A DNA stretch of 64,000 nucleotides from Gp6-AA40 sp036407095. GTDB taxonomy: Bacteria; Acidobacteriota; Vicinamibacteria; Vicinamibacterales; UBA2999. How positions within the stretch are numbered: the first letter of the stretch is position 1; the number at the start of each line of letters is the position of its first letter. A model generated the notes under the pieces. It had not been told where the DNA came from, searched no databases, and saw only the letters and a list, made by a program, of their open reading frames with translations. A program made the translations under genes and the position numbers. This document shows positions 21,744-29,369 of the stretch, piece by piece. The stretch lies in assembly GCA_036407095.1 (NCBI GenBank), contig DASWZV010000151.1:11412-75411 (forward strand). Direction: 5' to 3'.

Positions 21744-22526
21744 GTGAGCGTACGCATCATTGCTGTGGGAGTTGTCGTCGGCGTCTTCGTCGGTGGTGTG
21801 GCCTACCTCCTCCTTCCACGTCATCCGCCGGTCGCGGCCGTCGCGCTGAAGCGGAAGCCTGCCCCGAGCCGTGAACCGATCGAGCCGACTCCGGTTGCTC
21901 CTGACACTGCTGCTGTGCCCATTCGGCCGAAAACCGTCGCGTCTCGGGTGGCGCGCAAAACACCGACGGCTCCGGCTCCCGCACCCCGGTCCGAGGCGGC
22001 CACCGAGCTCGGCACACTTCGCATCACCACCGACGTGAGCGGGGCCTCGGTGTTCATCGACCGGCAGTTCATCGGTACTGCTCCGGTGACCGCGAAGAAC
22101 GTCACGCCCGGGACCCATCAACTCAACCTGACCGCGGAAGGCCACGACGGCATCGCGCGCTCGATCGACGTCGAACCCGGTCCGCGCGATCTCTCAATCC
22201 GCTTCAAGGAAGTGCGCCTCAATGCGACGCTCGCTGTCGTGCACAAGCACCGCATCGGATCGTGCACCGGCCAGCTCGTCGCCACGCCACAAGGGCTGCG
22301 ATACGAGACGAGCGACAAAAACGACGGCTTCAGCGTGCCGCTCAACGCACTCGAGTCGCTCGCAGTGGATTATCAGGACAAGAATCTGAAAGTGAAGGTA
22401 CGGAAGGGCAAGCAGTACAACTTCACCGATCGCGACGGCAACGCCGATCGGCTGTTCGTGTTTCAGAGCGACGTCGATAAGGTCAGACAGCGCCTCGCGA
22501 AAGGCGACACGCCGGCGACCGACTAG
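21744..22526 (+). CDS. Membrane-anchored PEGA-domain protein
   Basis: 260 residues from a GTG start (an RBS is not obvious: ATCGCGAG). An N-terminal membrane anchor (about 4-24) is followed by a Pro/Ala-rich linker (about 35-85), then a PEGA-like domain with SGASVFIDRQFIGTAPVTAKNVTPGTHQ (about 95-120). The C-terminal part (about 155-255) with HRIGSCTGQLVATPQGLRYE and KVKVRKGKQYNF resembles a small all-beta domain of unknown role. PEGA domains occur in surface or envelope proteins of acidobacteria and myxobacteria. Periplasmic orientation is inferred. It stands alone between repeats. Confidence 0.75.
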   Translation: MSVRIIAVGVVVGVFVGGVAYLLLPRHPPVAAVALKRKPAPSREPIEPTPVAPDTAAVPIRPKTVASRVARKTPTAPAPAPRSEAATELGTLRITTDVSGASVFIDRQFIGTAPVTAKNVTPGTHQLNLTAEGHDGIARSIDVEPGPRDLSIRFKEVRLNATLAVVHKHRIGSCTGQLVATPQGLRYETSDKNDGFSVPLNALESLAVDYQDKNLKVKVRKGKQYNFTDRDGNADRLFVFQSDVDKVRQRLAKGDTPATD

Positions 22527-22584
22527 CTGTTATCGAGGGAACGACATTCACTGACGGAGTCAGATCTCTCTTGCCCGACTCCGA

Positions 22585-22806
22585 TTGCGCCAACCAGGGT
22601 GACGCTTCCTTCCGCGCGGCGATCCGCTCGCCGGCCAACCGCATCTCCGGCGACTGTCTGACGGTGTCTCGCCGCTCCTTCGTCGCAAGGGGACTGACGC
22701 AGTTGCTCCTCACCCGCGGCTCGCAGCGCCTGCGATGCGGTTGGCGGCATTTCTGCGCGGCTCGCTCCACGCCGCGCTCCAGGATGCATCACCCTGGCTG
22801 GCGCAA
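22585..22806 (+). repeat. L2a: 222-bp element with 37-bp terminal inverted repeats
   Basis: Termini at 22585-22621 (TTGCGCCAACCAGGGTGACG onward) and 22770-22806 are complementary at 31 of 37 positions. A nested inner stem pairs GCCAACCGCATC (22635-22646) with GATGCGGTTGGC (22734-22745). The element is an inverted homologue of L2b, with shared GATCCGCTCGCCGGCCAAC and GTTGCTCCT. Confidence 0.75.
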
Positions 22807-22864
22807 CAGATCAGGCTGGAGGCGCGCGTCCGCGCGAATAAGCACCCGTTCGGCCACGCGTCAG

Positions 22865-23087
22865 CAGCACCCGACTGGCTGATGTATTCCGGAGCGCCGC
22901 GTGGAGCGAGCCGCGTACGCGAGAGTTGCCAACGGACTCGCAGGCGACGCGAGCCGCGGCGGAGGAGCAACAGCGTGAGTCCCTTGCGACGGGGGAGCAG
23001 CGAGAGTCCGTAAGGCACGCGCCAGAGAGACCGTTGGCCGGCGAGCGGATCGCGGCGCAGAGGAATGCGTCAGCCAGTCGGGTGCTG
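22865..23087 (-). repeat. L2b: 223-bp inverted homologue of L2a
   Basis: Termini at 22865-22901 (CAGCACCCGACTGGCTGATG onward) and 23051-23087 are complementary at 32 of 37 positions; two of the mismatches are T-G, which would pair as G-U in RNA. The outer 18 bases of the stem differ strongly from L2a, but remain self-complementary. The inner part of the stem and the interior align with L2a. No convincing coding sequence is found in 22527-23227. Confidence 0.75.
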
Positions 23088-23227
23088 GCGGCGTCAGAGA
23101 CGGCCGCCGTAGCTCGTCGTCCCTGATCAGATACGGACGATCGACTGCGGCCGCGGCGAAGAGATAGGAATTCTCTGTGGCTCCGTGCCTCGGTGGTTCG
23201 TGTCAGTGAACGCCGCCGTAGGCGAGC

Positions 23228-23701
23228 TCACCCCAGCGCTTCGGCCACCGCCTCGACGTGGCCATCGACCTTCACGTTGTCCCAGCGCTGGACGACCTTG
23301 CCGTCAGGACCGATCAGATAGGTCGTGCGGGCGATGCCCATGTACTTCCGGCCGTAGCGTGACTTCTGCTGCCACACACCGTACTTCTCAGCGACCGCAT
23401 GATCGGCATCGGCGAGCAGCGGGAACGTGATGCCGTGCTTGTTCGCGAACTTCGCCTTGCTCTTCTCGTCGAGGATGCTCACGCCGAGCACCGCGGCCTT
23501 GGTTTTCTTGAACGCCGGCAACTGTGCCTGGAACTCACACGTCTCCTTGGTGCAGCCGGGCGTGTCGTCTTTCGGGTAGAAGTACAGGATCAACGATCGG
23601 CCCTCGTAGTCCGACAGCCGGTGCGTGTCGCCGTGCTGATCGTTGAGCGCGAACGACGGGGCTTTCCTGCCTGGATCGATGAGCGGCATATAGCACGTCA
23701 T
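23228..23701 (-). CDS. bcp: Thiol peroxidase, peroxiredoxin Q/BCP type
   Basis: 157 residues from the first ATG, or 153 from the internal ATG at 23691 (MPLIDPGRKAPSF), which better fits family starts. The peroxidatic and resolving cysteines are in TPGCTKETC (about residue 49-54), the classic C-X4-C spacing of BCP. Thioredoxin-fold cues: FYPKDDTPG, LGVSILDEKS, FPLLADADHAVAEKYGVW, RTTYLIGPDGKVV. It reduces hydrogen peroxide and organic hydroperoxides in the cytoplasm using thioredoxin. Its start is only 14 bp (or 26 bp) from the divergent acyl-CoA synthetase start, so the two promoters must overlap coding DNA. Confidence 0.9.
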   Translation of the reverse strand: MTCYMPLIDPGRKAPSFALNDQHGDTHRLSDYEGRSLILYFYPKDDTPGCTKETCEFQAQLPAFKKTKAAVLGVSILDEKSKAKFANKHGITFPLLADADHAVAEKYGVWQQKSRYGRKYMGIARTTYLIGPDGKVVQRWDNVKVDGHVEAVAEALG

Positions 23702-23715
23702 AATACGTCTTTCAG

Positions 23716-25173
23716 ATGAGCGAATCGCGCACGGCCATCATCGCAGTCGACGGCACCTTCACCTACCAGGATCTCGACGAGGCATCGAAGCGTGTCGCCG
23801 GCACTCTGCTGGGCGACAACGAAGACCTGAACCAGACGCGTGTCGCCTTCCTCGTGTCGCCGAGCTTTGCCTACGCAGCCGTGCAGCGTGGGATCTGGCG
23901 CGCCGGTGGCGTGGCGATACCGCTGGCGGTATCGCATCCGCCACCTGAACTCGAATACGTCATTCGTGATTCGGGCGCGTCGGTCGTGGTGGCCGACGCC
24001 GCGTGTGCACCGCGAGTCGCCAGCCTGGCGCGGGCGGCACGCGTCCGCTTGCTGACATCAGCCGAAGCGCTCGCCGCGGCGTGTGCCGAAGGGCTGCCGC
24101 ACCTGGGCTCGAACCGGCGCGCGATGATCATCTACACGAGTGGTACGACGGGACGTCCGAAAGGTGCCGTCACCTCGCATCAGAACATCGGCGCGCAGAT
24201 CGGGTCGCTCGTCGAAGCATGGCGATGGTCGCCGTCCGATCGTCTGCTGCTCGCACTTCCCCTGCACCACGTGCACGGCATCATCAATGGGCTCGGATGC
24301 GCGCTCGCGGTGCGCGCGACCTGCGAGATCCTGCCGGAGTTCGACGCCGAGCGCATCTGGTCGCGTCTGGCCTCCGGCGATGTGACGGTCTTCACGGCGG
24401 TGCCGACGATGTATCACCGGTTGATTGCGTCGTGGGAGGCGGCCTCACCAGAGGTGCAGCGTGAGCGATCCGCTGGTGCTCGCCGCCTGCGTCTGATGAT
24501 GTCGGGCTCTGCGGCGTTGCCGGTGCGGACGCTTGAACGATGGCGCGAGATCACCGGACACACGCTCCTCGAACGCTACGGCATGACCGAGATCGGCATG
24601 GCGCTCTCGAATCCGATTGCCGGTGAGCGGCGGCCGGGGAGTGTCGGGCAGCCGTTGCCGGATGTGGAAGTCCGGCTGGTCGACGAGGCGGGCGATGCGG
24701 TGTCCGAGGGAACGCCGGGAGAACTCGAAGTGCGCGGACCGACCGTGTTCATGGAGTACTGGCAGCGCGAGGAAGAGACGCGCGCCGCGTTCCGCGACGG
24801 CTGGTTCAGAACCGGCGATGTGGCGGTCCTCGAAGCCGGATCGTACCGGCTGCTCGGCCGGACGAGCGTCGACATCATCAAGACCGGCGGATACAAGGTT
24901 TCAGCGCTCGAGATTGAAGAGGTGCTGCGCCTGCATCCGGCGATCGCCGAATGCGCGGTCGTCGGTGTTGAAGACGAGGCCTGGGGCGAGCGGGTGTCGG
25001 CGGCGGTGGAGTTGCGCGACGGTGCGACGCTGTCGCTCGACGAGCTTCAGGGATGGGCGAAGAGTCAGCTCGCTCCCTACAAGATTCCGCGCGCGCTTCA
25101 GGAAGTGAGCGCCCTGCCACGGAATGCCATGGGCAAGGTGGTCAAGCCGCAGGTTGCCGGTCTCTTCAAATAG
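23716..25173 (+). CDS. AMP-forming acyl-CoA synthetase, malonyl-CoA-synthetase-like
   Basis: 485 residues, adenylate-forming superfamily. Motif A5/P-loop IIYTSGTTGRPKGAV (about 137-151), substrate-pocket stretch LALPLHHVHGIINGLG (about 178-193) typical of MatB/ACSF3-like enzymes, A-motif LERYGMTEIGMALSNP (about 281-296), hinge TGDVA...LGRTSVDIIKTGGYKVSALEIE, and the catalytic Lys in MGKVVKP near the C-terminus. The reaction is carboxylate + ATP + CoA to acyl-CoA + AMP. Malonate is the best guess for the substrate from the HHVHG pocket; other short dicarboxylates are possible. Cytoplasmic. It is followed closely (16 bp) by DUF4159 copy C. Confidence 0.85.
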   Translation: MSESRTAIIAVDGTFTYQDLDEASKRVAGTLLGDNEDLNQTRVAFLVSPSFAYAAVQRGIWRAGGVAIPLAVSHPPPELEYVIRDSGASVVVADAACAPRVASLARAARVRLLTSAEALAAACAEGLPHLGSNRRAMIIYTSGTTGRPKGAVTSHQNIGAQIGSLVEAWRWSPSDRLLLALPLHHVHGIINGLGCALAVRATCEILPEFDAERIWSRLASGDVTVFTAVPTMYHRLIASWEAASPEVQRERSAGARRLRLMMSGSAALPVRTLERWREITGHTLLERYGMTEIGMALSNPIAGERRPGSVGQPLPDVEVRLVDEAGDAVSEGTPGELEVRGPTVFMEYWQREEETRAAFRDGWFRTGDVAVLEAGSYRLLGRTSVDIIKTGGYKVSALEIEEVLRLHPAIAECAVVGVEDEAWGERVSAAVELRDGATLSLDELQGWAKSQLAPYKIPRALQEVSALPRNAMGKVVKPQVAGLFK

Positions 25174-25189
25174 CGATAACCTCCCGGGC

Positions 25190-26017
25190 ATGGGACGGCA
25201 CTGGCGCAGGTGGACCGCTCTCGCGGCGATCGTCATCGCCGCCGCCGGCGTGGCGCATGCCCAGCGCTACTTTCGGGAGGGCAGCTACGAGGAGCGATCT
25301 GCGCCGCCCGTGATGCCGGACGCGAACTTCGTGGTCTGCCGTCTCGCGTATCGACAGGTTCGTTCCGAAATATCCGGCATCGGCTGGAAGACGGATTATC
25401 CGTACGCCGAGATCAACCTGACCACACGATTCTCCGAGCTCACCAAGGCCCGCGTCAGCCGCGACGCGAATCACACGCCGAACTTCTATGTGGTGCGCCC
25501 GCTCGACGATACGCTGTTCAACTGTCCGATCCTCGTGGCCTCCGACGCCGGCACGATTGGGTTCCACGACGACGAGGCCGAGCACCTTCGCAACTACCTC
25601 CTCAAAGGCGGATTTCTCTGGGTCGATGACTTCTGGGGCACGGCCGCCTGGGATCACTGGGCGAGCCAGATCGCGCGTGTGTTTCCTCCGAGCGAGTTTC
25701 CGATCGAGGACGTGCAGATCGGCGATCCGCTGCTCAGCAGCCTCTTCGAAGTGAAGCAGATTCCCCAGATCACGAACATCCAATTCTGGAGGCGTTCCGG
25801 CGGCACCACGACCTCAGAGCGCGGCGAGGACAGCGCCGTCGTTCACTTCCGCGCGATCCGCGACAGCCATCATCGGATCATGGTCATCATGACGCACAAC
25901 ACCGACGTCGCCGATTCGTGGGAGCGTGAAGGCGAGGATCCGGCGTTTTTCTATCAGTTCTCACCCGCGGGCTATGCGCTCGGCATCGACGTGCTGCTCC
26001 ACGCCATGACGCATTGA
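25190..26017 (+). CDS. DUF4159 exported protein, copy C
   Basis: 275 residues from ATG at 25190. Signal peptide about 1-24 (GVAHAQ). It keeps the family landmarks YAEINLTTRFSELTKARVS, FNCPILVASDAG, YLLKGGFLWVDDFWG, ITNIQFWRRSGG and VIMTHNTDVADSWEREGEDPAFFY. It is clearly more distant from copies A and B than they are from each other, so it is an older paralogue. The gene is 16 bp after the acyl-CoA synthetase and may be co-transcribed. A single-arm heptamer repeat follows the stop codon. Confidence 0.8.
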   Translation: MGRHWRRWTALAAIVIAAAGVAHAQRYFREGSYEERSAPPVMPDANFVVCRLAYRQVRSEISGIGWKTDYPYAEINLTTRFSELTKARVSRDANHTPNFYVVRPLDDTLFNCPILVASDAGTIGFHDDEAEHLRNYLLKGGFLWVDDFWGTAAWDHWASQIARVFPPSEFPIEDVQIGDPLLSSLFEVKQIPQITNIQFWRRSGGTTTSERGEDSAVVHFRAIRDSHHRIMVIMTHNTDVADSWEREGEDPAFFYQFSPAGYALGIDVLLHAMTH

Positions 26018-26021
26018 GAAC

Positions 26022-26068
26022 GTTTTTGCATTCTGCATTCTGCATTCTGAATTCTGGATTCTGAATTC
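26022..26068 (+). repeat. Single-arm 7-nt repeat, TTCTGCA units
   Basis: Six tandem 7-nt units (TTTTGCA, TTCTGCA, TTCTGCA, TTCTGAA, TTCTGGA, TTCTGAA) fill the 55-bp gap between DUF4159 copy C and the iron permease-like gene. No complementary arm is present. Confidence 0.85.
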
Positions 26069-26072
26069 CTAG

Positions 26073-26495
26073 ATGCGTCCGACAAAGTCGCGCTCGCGCT
26101 TCACTCTCCTTGCCAAATGGACCGCTCGCGCGACCGGCCGTCCGGTCACCTTCTTTCTCGCGCTGTCCGTGATCATCGTGTGGGCGGTGACCGGCCCGAT
26201 GTTTCACTACAGCGACACGTGGCAGCTCGTGATCAACACGGGCACGACGATCGTCACGTTCCTGATGGTGTTCCTGATTCAGGCGACGCAGAACCGCGAC
26301 AGCGAGGCGGTGCAGGTCAAGCTCGACGAGATCATCCGTGCCCTTGGCAGCGCCAAGAACGAGCTGCTGGATCTCGAAGAGCTCGAGGAAAAAGATCTCG
26401 ACGAGCTCAGAGAGGTGTACTGCGATATTGCGAAGAAGGCGCGGGAGAAGCGCGCCGCGTCCAGAACAGGTACCCGGGAACGCCGATCAAGATGA
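26073..26495 (+). CDS. Low-affinity iron permease-family membrane protein
   Basis: 140 residues. Two membrane helices (about 23-42 and 52-70) flank FHYSDTWQLVINTGTTIVTFLMVFLIQ. The next segment NRDSEAVQVKLDEIIRALGSAKNEL is the conserved cytoplasmic part of the bacterial Fet4-like family. An acidic coiled-coil-like stretch (LEELEEKDLDELREVY) and a basic tail follow. The bacterial members are short and a role in iron uptake is only inferred from yeast Fet4. The 3' end overlaps the convergent permease gene by 89 bp, and the tail residues after about 112 may therefore be poorly constrained. Confidence 0.8.
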   Translation: MRPTKSRSRFTLLAKWTARATGRPVTFFLALSVIIVWAVTGPMFHYSDTWQLVINTGTTIVTFLMVFLIQATQNRDSEAVQVKLDEIIRALGSAKNELLDLEELEEKDLDELREVYCDIAKKAREKRAASRTGTRERRSR

Positions 26496-27918
26496 TGACG
26501 AGCCCGCGAACGGTTGTGGCCGTCTGGTACATGAAGAGGACCGCCAGCACCGTCGCGGCCCCTGCGATGTACAACGCGGGAACGATCGGGTAGCCAAACG
26601 CCCGATAGGGGCGATCGACATTCGGCATCGTCTGTCGAAGGCGGAACAACGCGCCAATGGTCAGGATGTAGAAGATCAGCGCTGCCGAAATGACGTAGTT
26701 CAGCAGGTCGCCGTACAGGTTGCTGTACGAGTGGGTCGAGGCGTTGTAGGTCCGCGGCAGGATCAGGATCGCGGTCCAGATGCCCTGGAGTACGAGCCCC
26801 CACGCCGGCACGTTGTGCGCGTTCAGCGTGCCCGTCCGCCGGAAGAACACCTTGTCCCGTCCCATCGCGTAGTAGGCGCGTGCGCCCGCGAGTATCAGCC
26901 CGTTGTTGCAGCCGAAGGTCGAGATCATGATCCCGATCGCCATGATCATTGCGCCCAGGCCCGGGAAGATCGCTTCCAGCGCCGCGGTTGCCACGCGATC
27001 GGACGGCGCGTGTTGAATCGCGTCGAAGGGCAGCGTCACCAGGTACGCCACGTTGGCGAGGAGATACAGCGTGATCACGATGCCCGTGCCGAACGCCAGC
27101 GCGAGCGGAATGTTGCGTCGCGGTTCCTTCACTTCGCCGGCGGTGAAGGTGATGTTGTTCCAGGCGTCGGCCGAGAACAGCGATCCCACCTGCGCGACAC
27201 AGAGTGCGACGAACACGCCGAATCCGGTGGTGGCAGTGAGCCCGGGCGCCAGCTCCGTGACGCCGCGTGGCGTCCAGAGGTCACCGAAGTTCGCGCCGAC
27301 GGCGCCGGCGTTCCAGCCGAACAGAAGCCCGACCGCGATCAACGCGAGGAGCGCGCCCGTCTTGGTCGTCGTGAACGTGTTCTGAATGAGCTTTCCCCAG
27401 TCGAGTCCACGCGTGTTGGTCCACGTGAGCAGCGCGACCATGAGGATGCCGAGCAGTTGAACGGTGGAGAGCGAGAACGCGTATCCCGTCGAGACGTGAA
27501 TCGGCGGGATCAGATAGTGCTCCTCGGAGAACCAGGGCAGGAGGTAACCCGTATAGCGCGCGAAGCCGACCGCCACCGCCGCAATCGTGCCGCTCTGGAT
27601 GACGGTGAAGAGCGTCCACCCGTAGAGGAATCCCCAGATCGGTCCGAACGCCTCGCGCAGGTAGACGTATTGACCGCCGGCGCGCGGCATCATCGCCGCC
27701 AGCTCGCCGTATGAGAGCGCGGCTGCGAGTGTCAGCACGCCGGTGATGACCCACGCGGTCAGCAGCATGCCGGGGCTGCCGGTTTGCCGCCCCATCTCGG
27801 CGGAGACGAGGAAGATCCCGGACCCGATCATCGAGCCGACGACGACCATGGTCGAGGCGTAGAGGCCGAGGCCGCGTTTGAACTCGGTATCCAGCTGGAC
27901 GACTGATAGTGTGGCCAC
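26407..27918 (-). CDS. APC-superfamily amino-acid permease
   Basis: 503 residues with about 12-14 membrane helices. The first helix carries GSMIGSGIFLVSA (the unwound substrate-binding segment), followed by AALSYGELAAMMPRAGGQYVYL (family signature, about 67-88). Further cues are ALCVAQVGSLFSADAWNN and GLILAGARAYYAMGRDK. It resembles the LAT-like part of the amino-acid/polyamine/organocation transporters, which exchange or symport amino acids at the inner membrane. The substrate is not deducible. It is convergent with the iron permease-like gene (89-bp overlap) and its stop-proximal codons are shared with that gene on the other strand. Confidence 0.85.
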   Translation of the reverse strand: MATLSVVQLDTEFKRGLGLYASTMVVVGSMIGSGIFLVSAEMGRQTGSPGMLLTAWVITGVLTLAAALSYGELAAMMPRAGGQYVYLREAFGPIWGFLYGWTLFTVIQSGTIAAVAVGFARYTGYLLPWFSEEHYLIPPIHVSTGYAFSLSTVQLLGILMVALLTWTNTRGLDWGKLIQNTFTTTKTGALLALIAVGLLFGWNAGAVGANFGDLWTPRGVTELAPGLTATTGFGVFVALCVAQVGSLFSADAWNNITFTAGEVKEPRRNIPLALAFGTGIVITLYLLANVAYLVTLPFDAIQHAPSDRVATAALEAIFPGLGAMIMAIGIMISTFGCNNGLILAGARAYYAMGRDKVFFRRTGTLNAHNVPAWGLVLQGIWTAILILPRTYNASTHSYSNLYGDLLNYVISAALIFYILTIGALFRLRQTMPNVDRPYRAFGYPIVPALYIAGAATVLAVLFMYQTATTVRGLVIILIGVPGYLFWTRRASPAPSSQYRSTPL

Positions 27919-27928
27919 TGGCTACTCG

Positions 27929-29197
27929 CTAATCCGGAAGATACGGAATGGTCTGCGGCCCTTGCGGCAGGACGCAGAGCGTCGACGCCGGGCCGGCGTG
28001 GAGCAACCGCTCGCGAACAGTTTCTTCAATGTCATCGATCGGGGTGAAATGGGCGGCACGTACTTCATCGGGACGAAGGCCTCCAGTCTTTACGAGGACG
28101 TCCGCTTTCGTCTGGATCTGGGCCTGCACCTGGACCTGCCACTGATCGGGGACCGAATACCCTGGTGTGGCGATCATCTCGAGCAGGGCGGCCGGCGTGG
28201 CCGCCGATCCGAGCACCTTGCCATACGCGCCGTGTGAGGGCAGCCCGTCGCGGCATTCCGCTGCGCAGACGATGGTGCCGCCTGGCTTGACGATCTTCGC
28301 CGCGGCCGACATGCCTTTGACCGCCTGATAGAGATTCTGGTCGAGAGGGTAGCCCGAGTTCGTCGTGAGCACGAGATCGAACGGCGACGGCACCTGTCGC
28401 ATCGCCGTGCCCTTGGCATACGCGCATGCGGCCCGGTGTTCGGAGAAGACGTCACCCGCGAACGCGGCGGTGATCTTCTGCTCGCGGTTGAGCGTCACGT
28501 CGACCGCGAAGTGAACAGGGACCATCCGCGCGATCTCGCGCACGTCGTCGTGGACCGGGTTGCCTTCGGTGACGCCCCAGGTCGCGAGCGGGTGGCCGAT
28601 GTGATGCACGTCGTGCAGGATCATCACGGTCTCGAGGCCGGCGAGCCCCGGCGCCGCCATCTTCGGGCCGCCGCTGAACCCGGCGAAGAAGTGCGGTTCG
28701 ACGAAGCCGGTCGTGATCCGGAAGTCGGCGTCGAGCCATTCGCGATTGAGGAACACGGGCACGCCGGTCGACGTCGTTCCGGCCCGCCCCAGCGTCGCGG
28801 GGGCCCGGCTGTCGTGGTTGATCACGCGGTAGCAACTCAGGATCTCGCGGCCCAGCATCCGCTCGAGCTCGGGCGGTGTGTTGGTGCGATGCGTGCCGGT
28901 GGCGATCAGGATCGTGACGTCCCCGGGCGAGACGTGCGGCATCTCGTCGAAGAGCGCCCGCAGCATCTCGATCCGCGGCTGCGCTCGCGTGATGTCGCAC
29001 ACCGAGATCGCTACGCGCTGCCCGGGACGCACGAGCTCGCGCAGCGGCGCACGGTCCAGCGGCGCGCGGATGGCGTCGAGCAGCGTGGCGTGCGCGTCCG
29101 GCACCGCCGGGCGCGGCACGGGCTCGATCACGGTAACGCGCTCCTCAGGGAGGGTCACCTCGAGGCCGTCGCTGCCGTAGTCCAGTCGCAGTCTCAA
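27929..29197 (-). CDS. larA: Nickel-dependent lactate racemase family protein
   Basis: 422 residues from a TTG start that fits family N-termini (LRLRLDYGSDGLEV). Motifs of the LarA family: CDITRAQP, ATGTHR (His near 108), FVEPHFFAGFSGGPK (His near 174 and the Lys that carries the nickel-pincer cofactor), and LHDVHHIGHPL (His near 200). LarA interconverts D- and L-lactate in the cytoplasm; related enzymes act on other 2-hydroxy acids. The cofactor genes larB, larC and larE are not in the window. The divergent glcDEF and lactate permease genes support lactate as substrate. The ribosome binding site AAGGA lies within the TTGGTCC/GGACCAA repeat. Confidence 0.85.
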   Translation of the reverse strand: MRLRLDYGSDGLEVTLPEERVTVIEPVPRPAVPDAHATLLDAIRAPLDRAPLRELVRPGQRVAISVCDITRAQPRIEMLRALFDEMPHVSPGDVTILIATGTHRTNTPPELERMLGREILSCYRVINHDSRAPATLGRAGTTSTGVPVFLNREWLDADFRITTGFVEPHFFAGFSGGPKMAAPGLAGLETVMILHDVHHIGHPLATWGVTEGNPVHDDVREIARMVPVHFAVDVTLNREQKITAAFAGDVFSEHRAACAYAKGTAMRQVPSPFDLVLTTNSGYPLDQNLYQAVKGMSAAAKIVKPGGTIVCAAECRDGLPSHGAYGKVLGSAATPAALLEMIATPGYSVPDQWQVQVQAQIQTKADVLVKTGGLRPDEVRAAHFTPIDDIEETVRERLLHAGPASTLCVLPQGPQTIPYLPD

Positions 29198-29345
29198 TTG
29201 GTCCTTGGTCCTTGGTACTTAGTGCGTGGTCTGGTCCTTGGTCCGTCCTCGGTCCGAAGTCCCTCGCTCGCGGCCACGGTGGAGGACCAGAGGACCTGGG
29301 ACCACAGCACGGACCGAGGACCAAGCACCAGGAACCAAGGACGAA
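29196..29345. repeat. Heptamer hairpin, TTGGTCC arms, between larA and glcD
   Basis: The left arm runs from 29198 with TTGGTCC, TTGGTCC, TTGGTAC and degenerate units, then CTTGGTCC and TCGGTCC. The right arm (29281-29341) has GGAGGACC, GGGACC, GGACCGA, GGACCAA and GAACCAA. The centre is GC-rich (CTCGCGGCC). It fills the whole divergent promoter region, so both transcripts would start within or beside it. Confidence 0.85.
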
Positions 29346-29369
29346 AGGGAGTGTACCATTGCCCGATCC

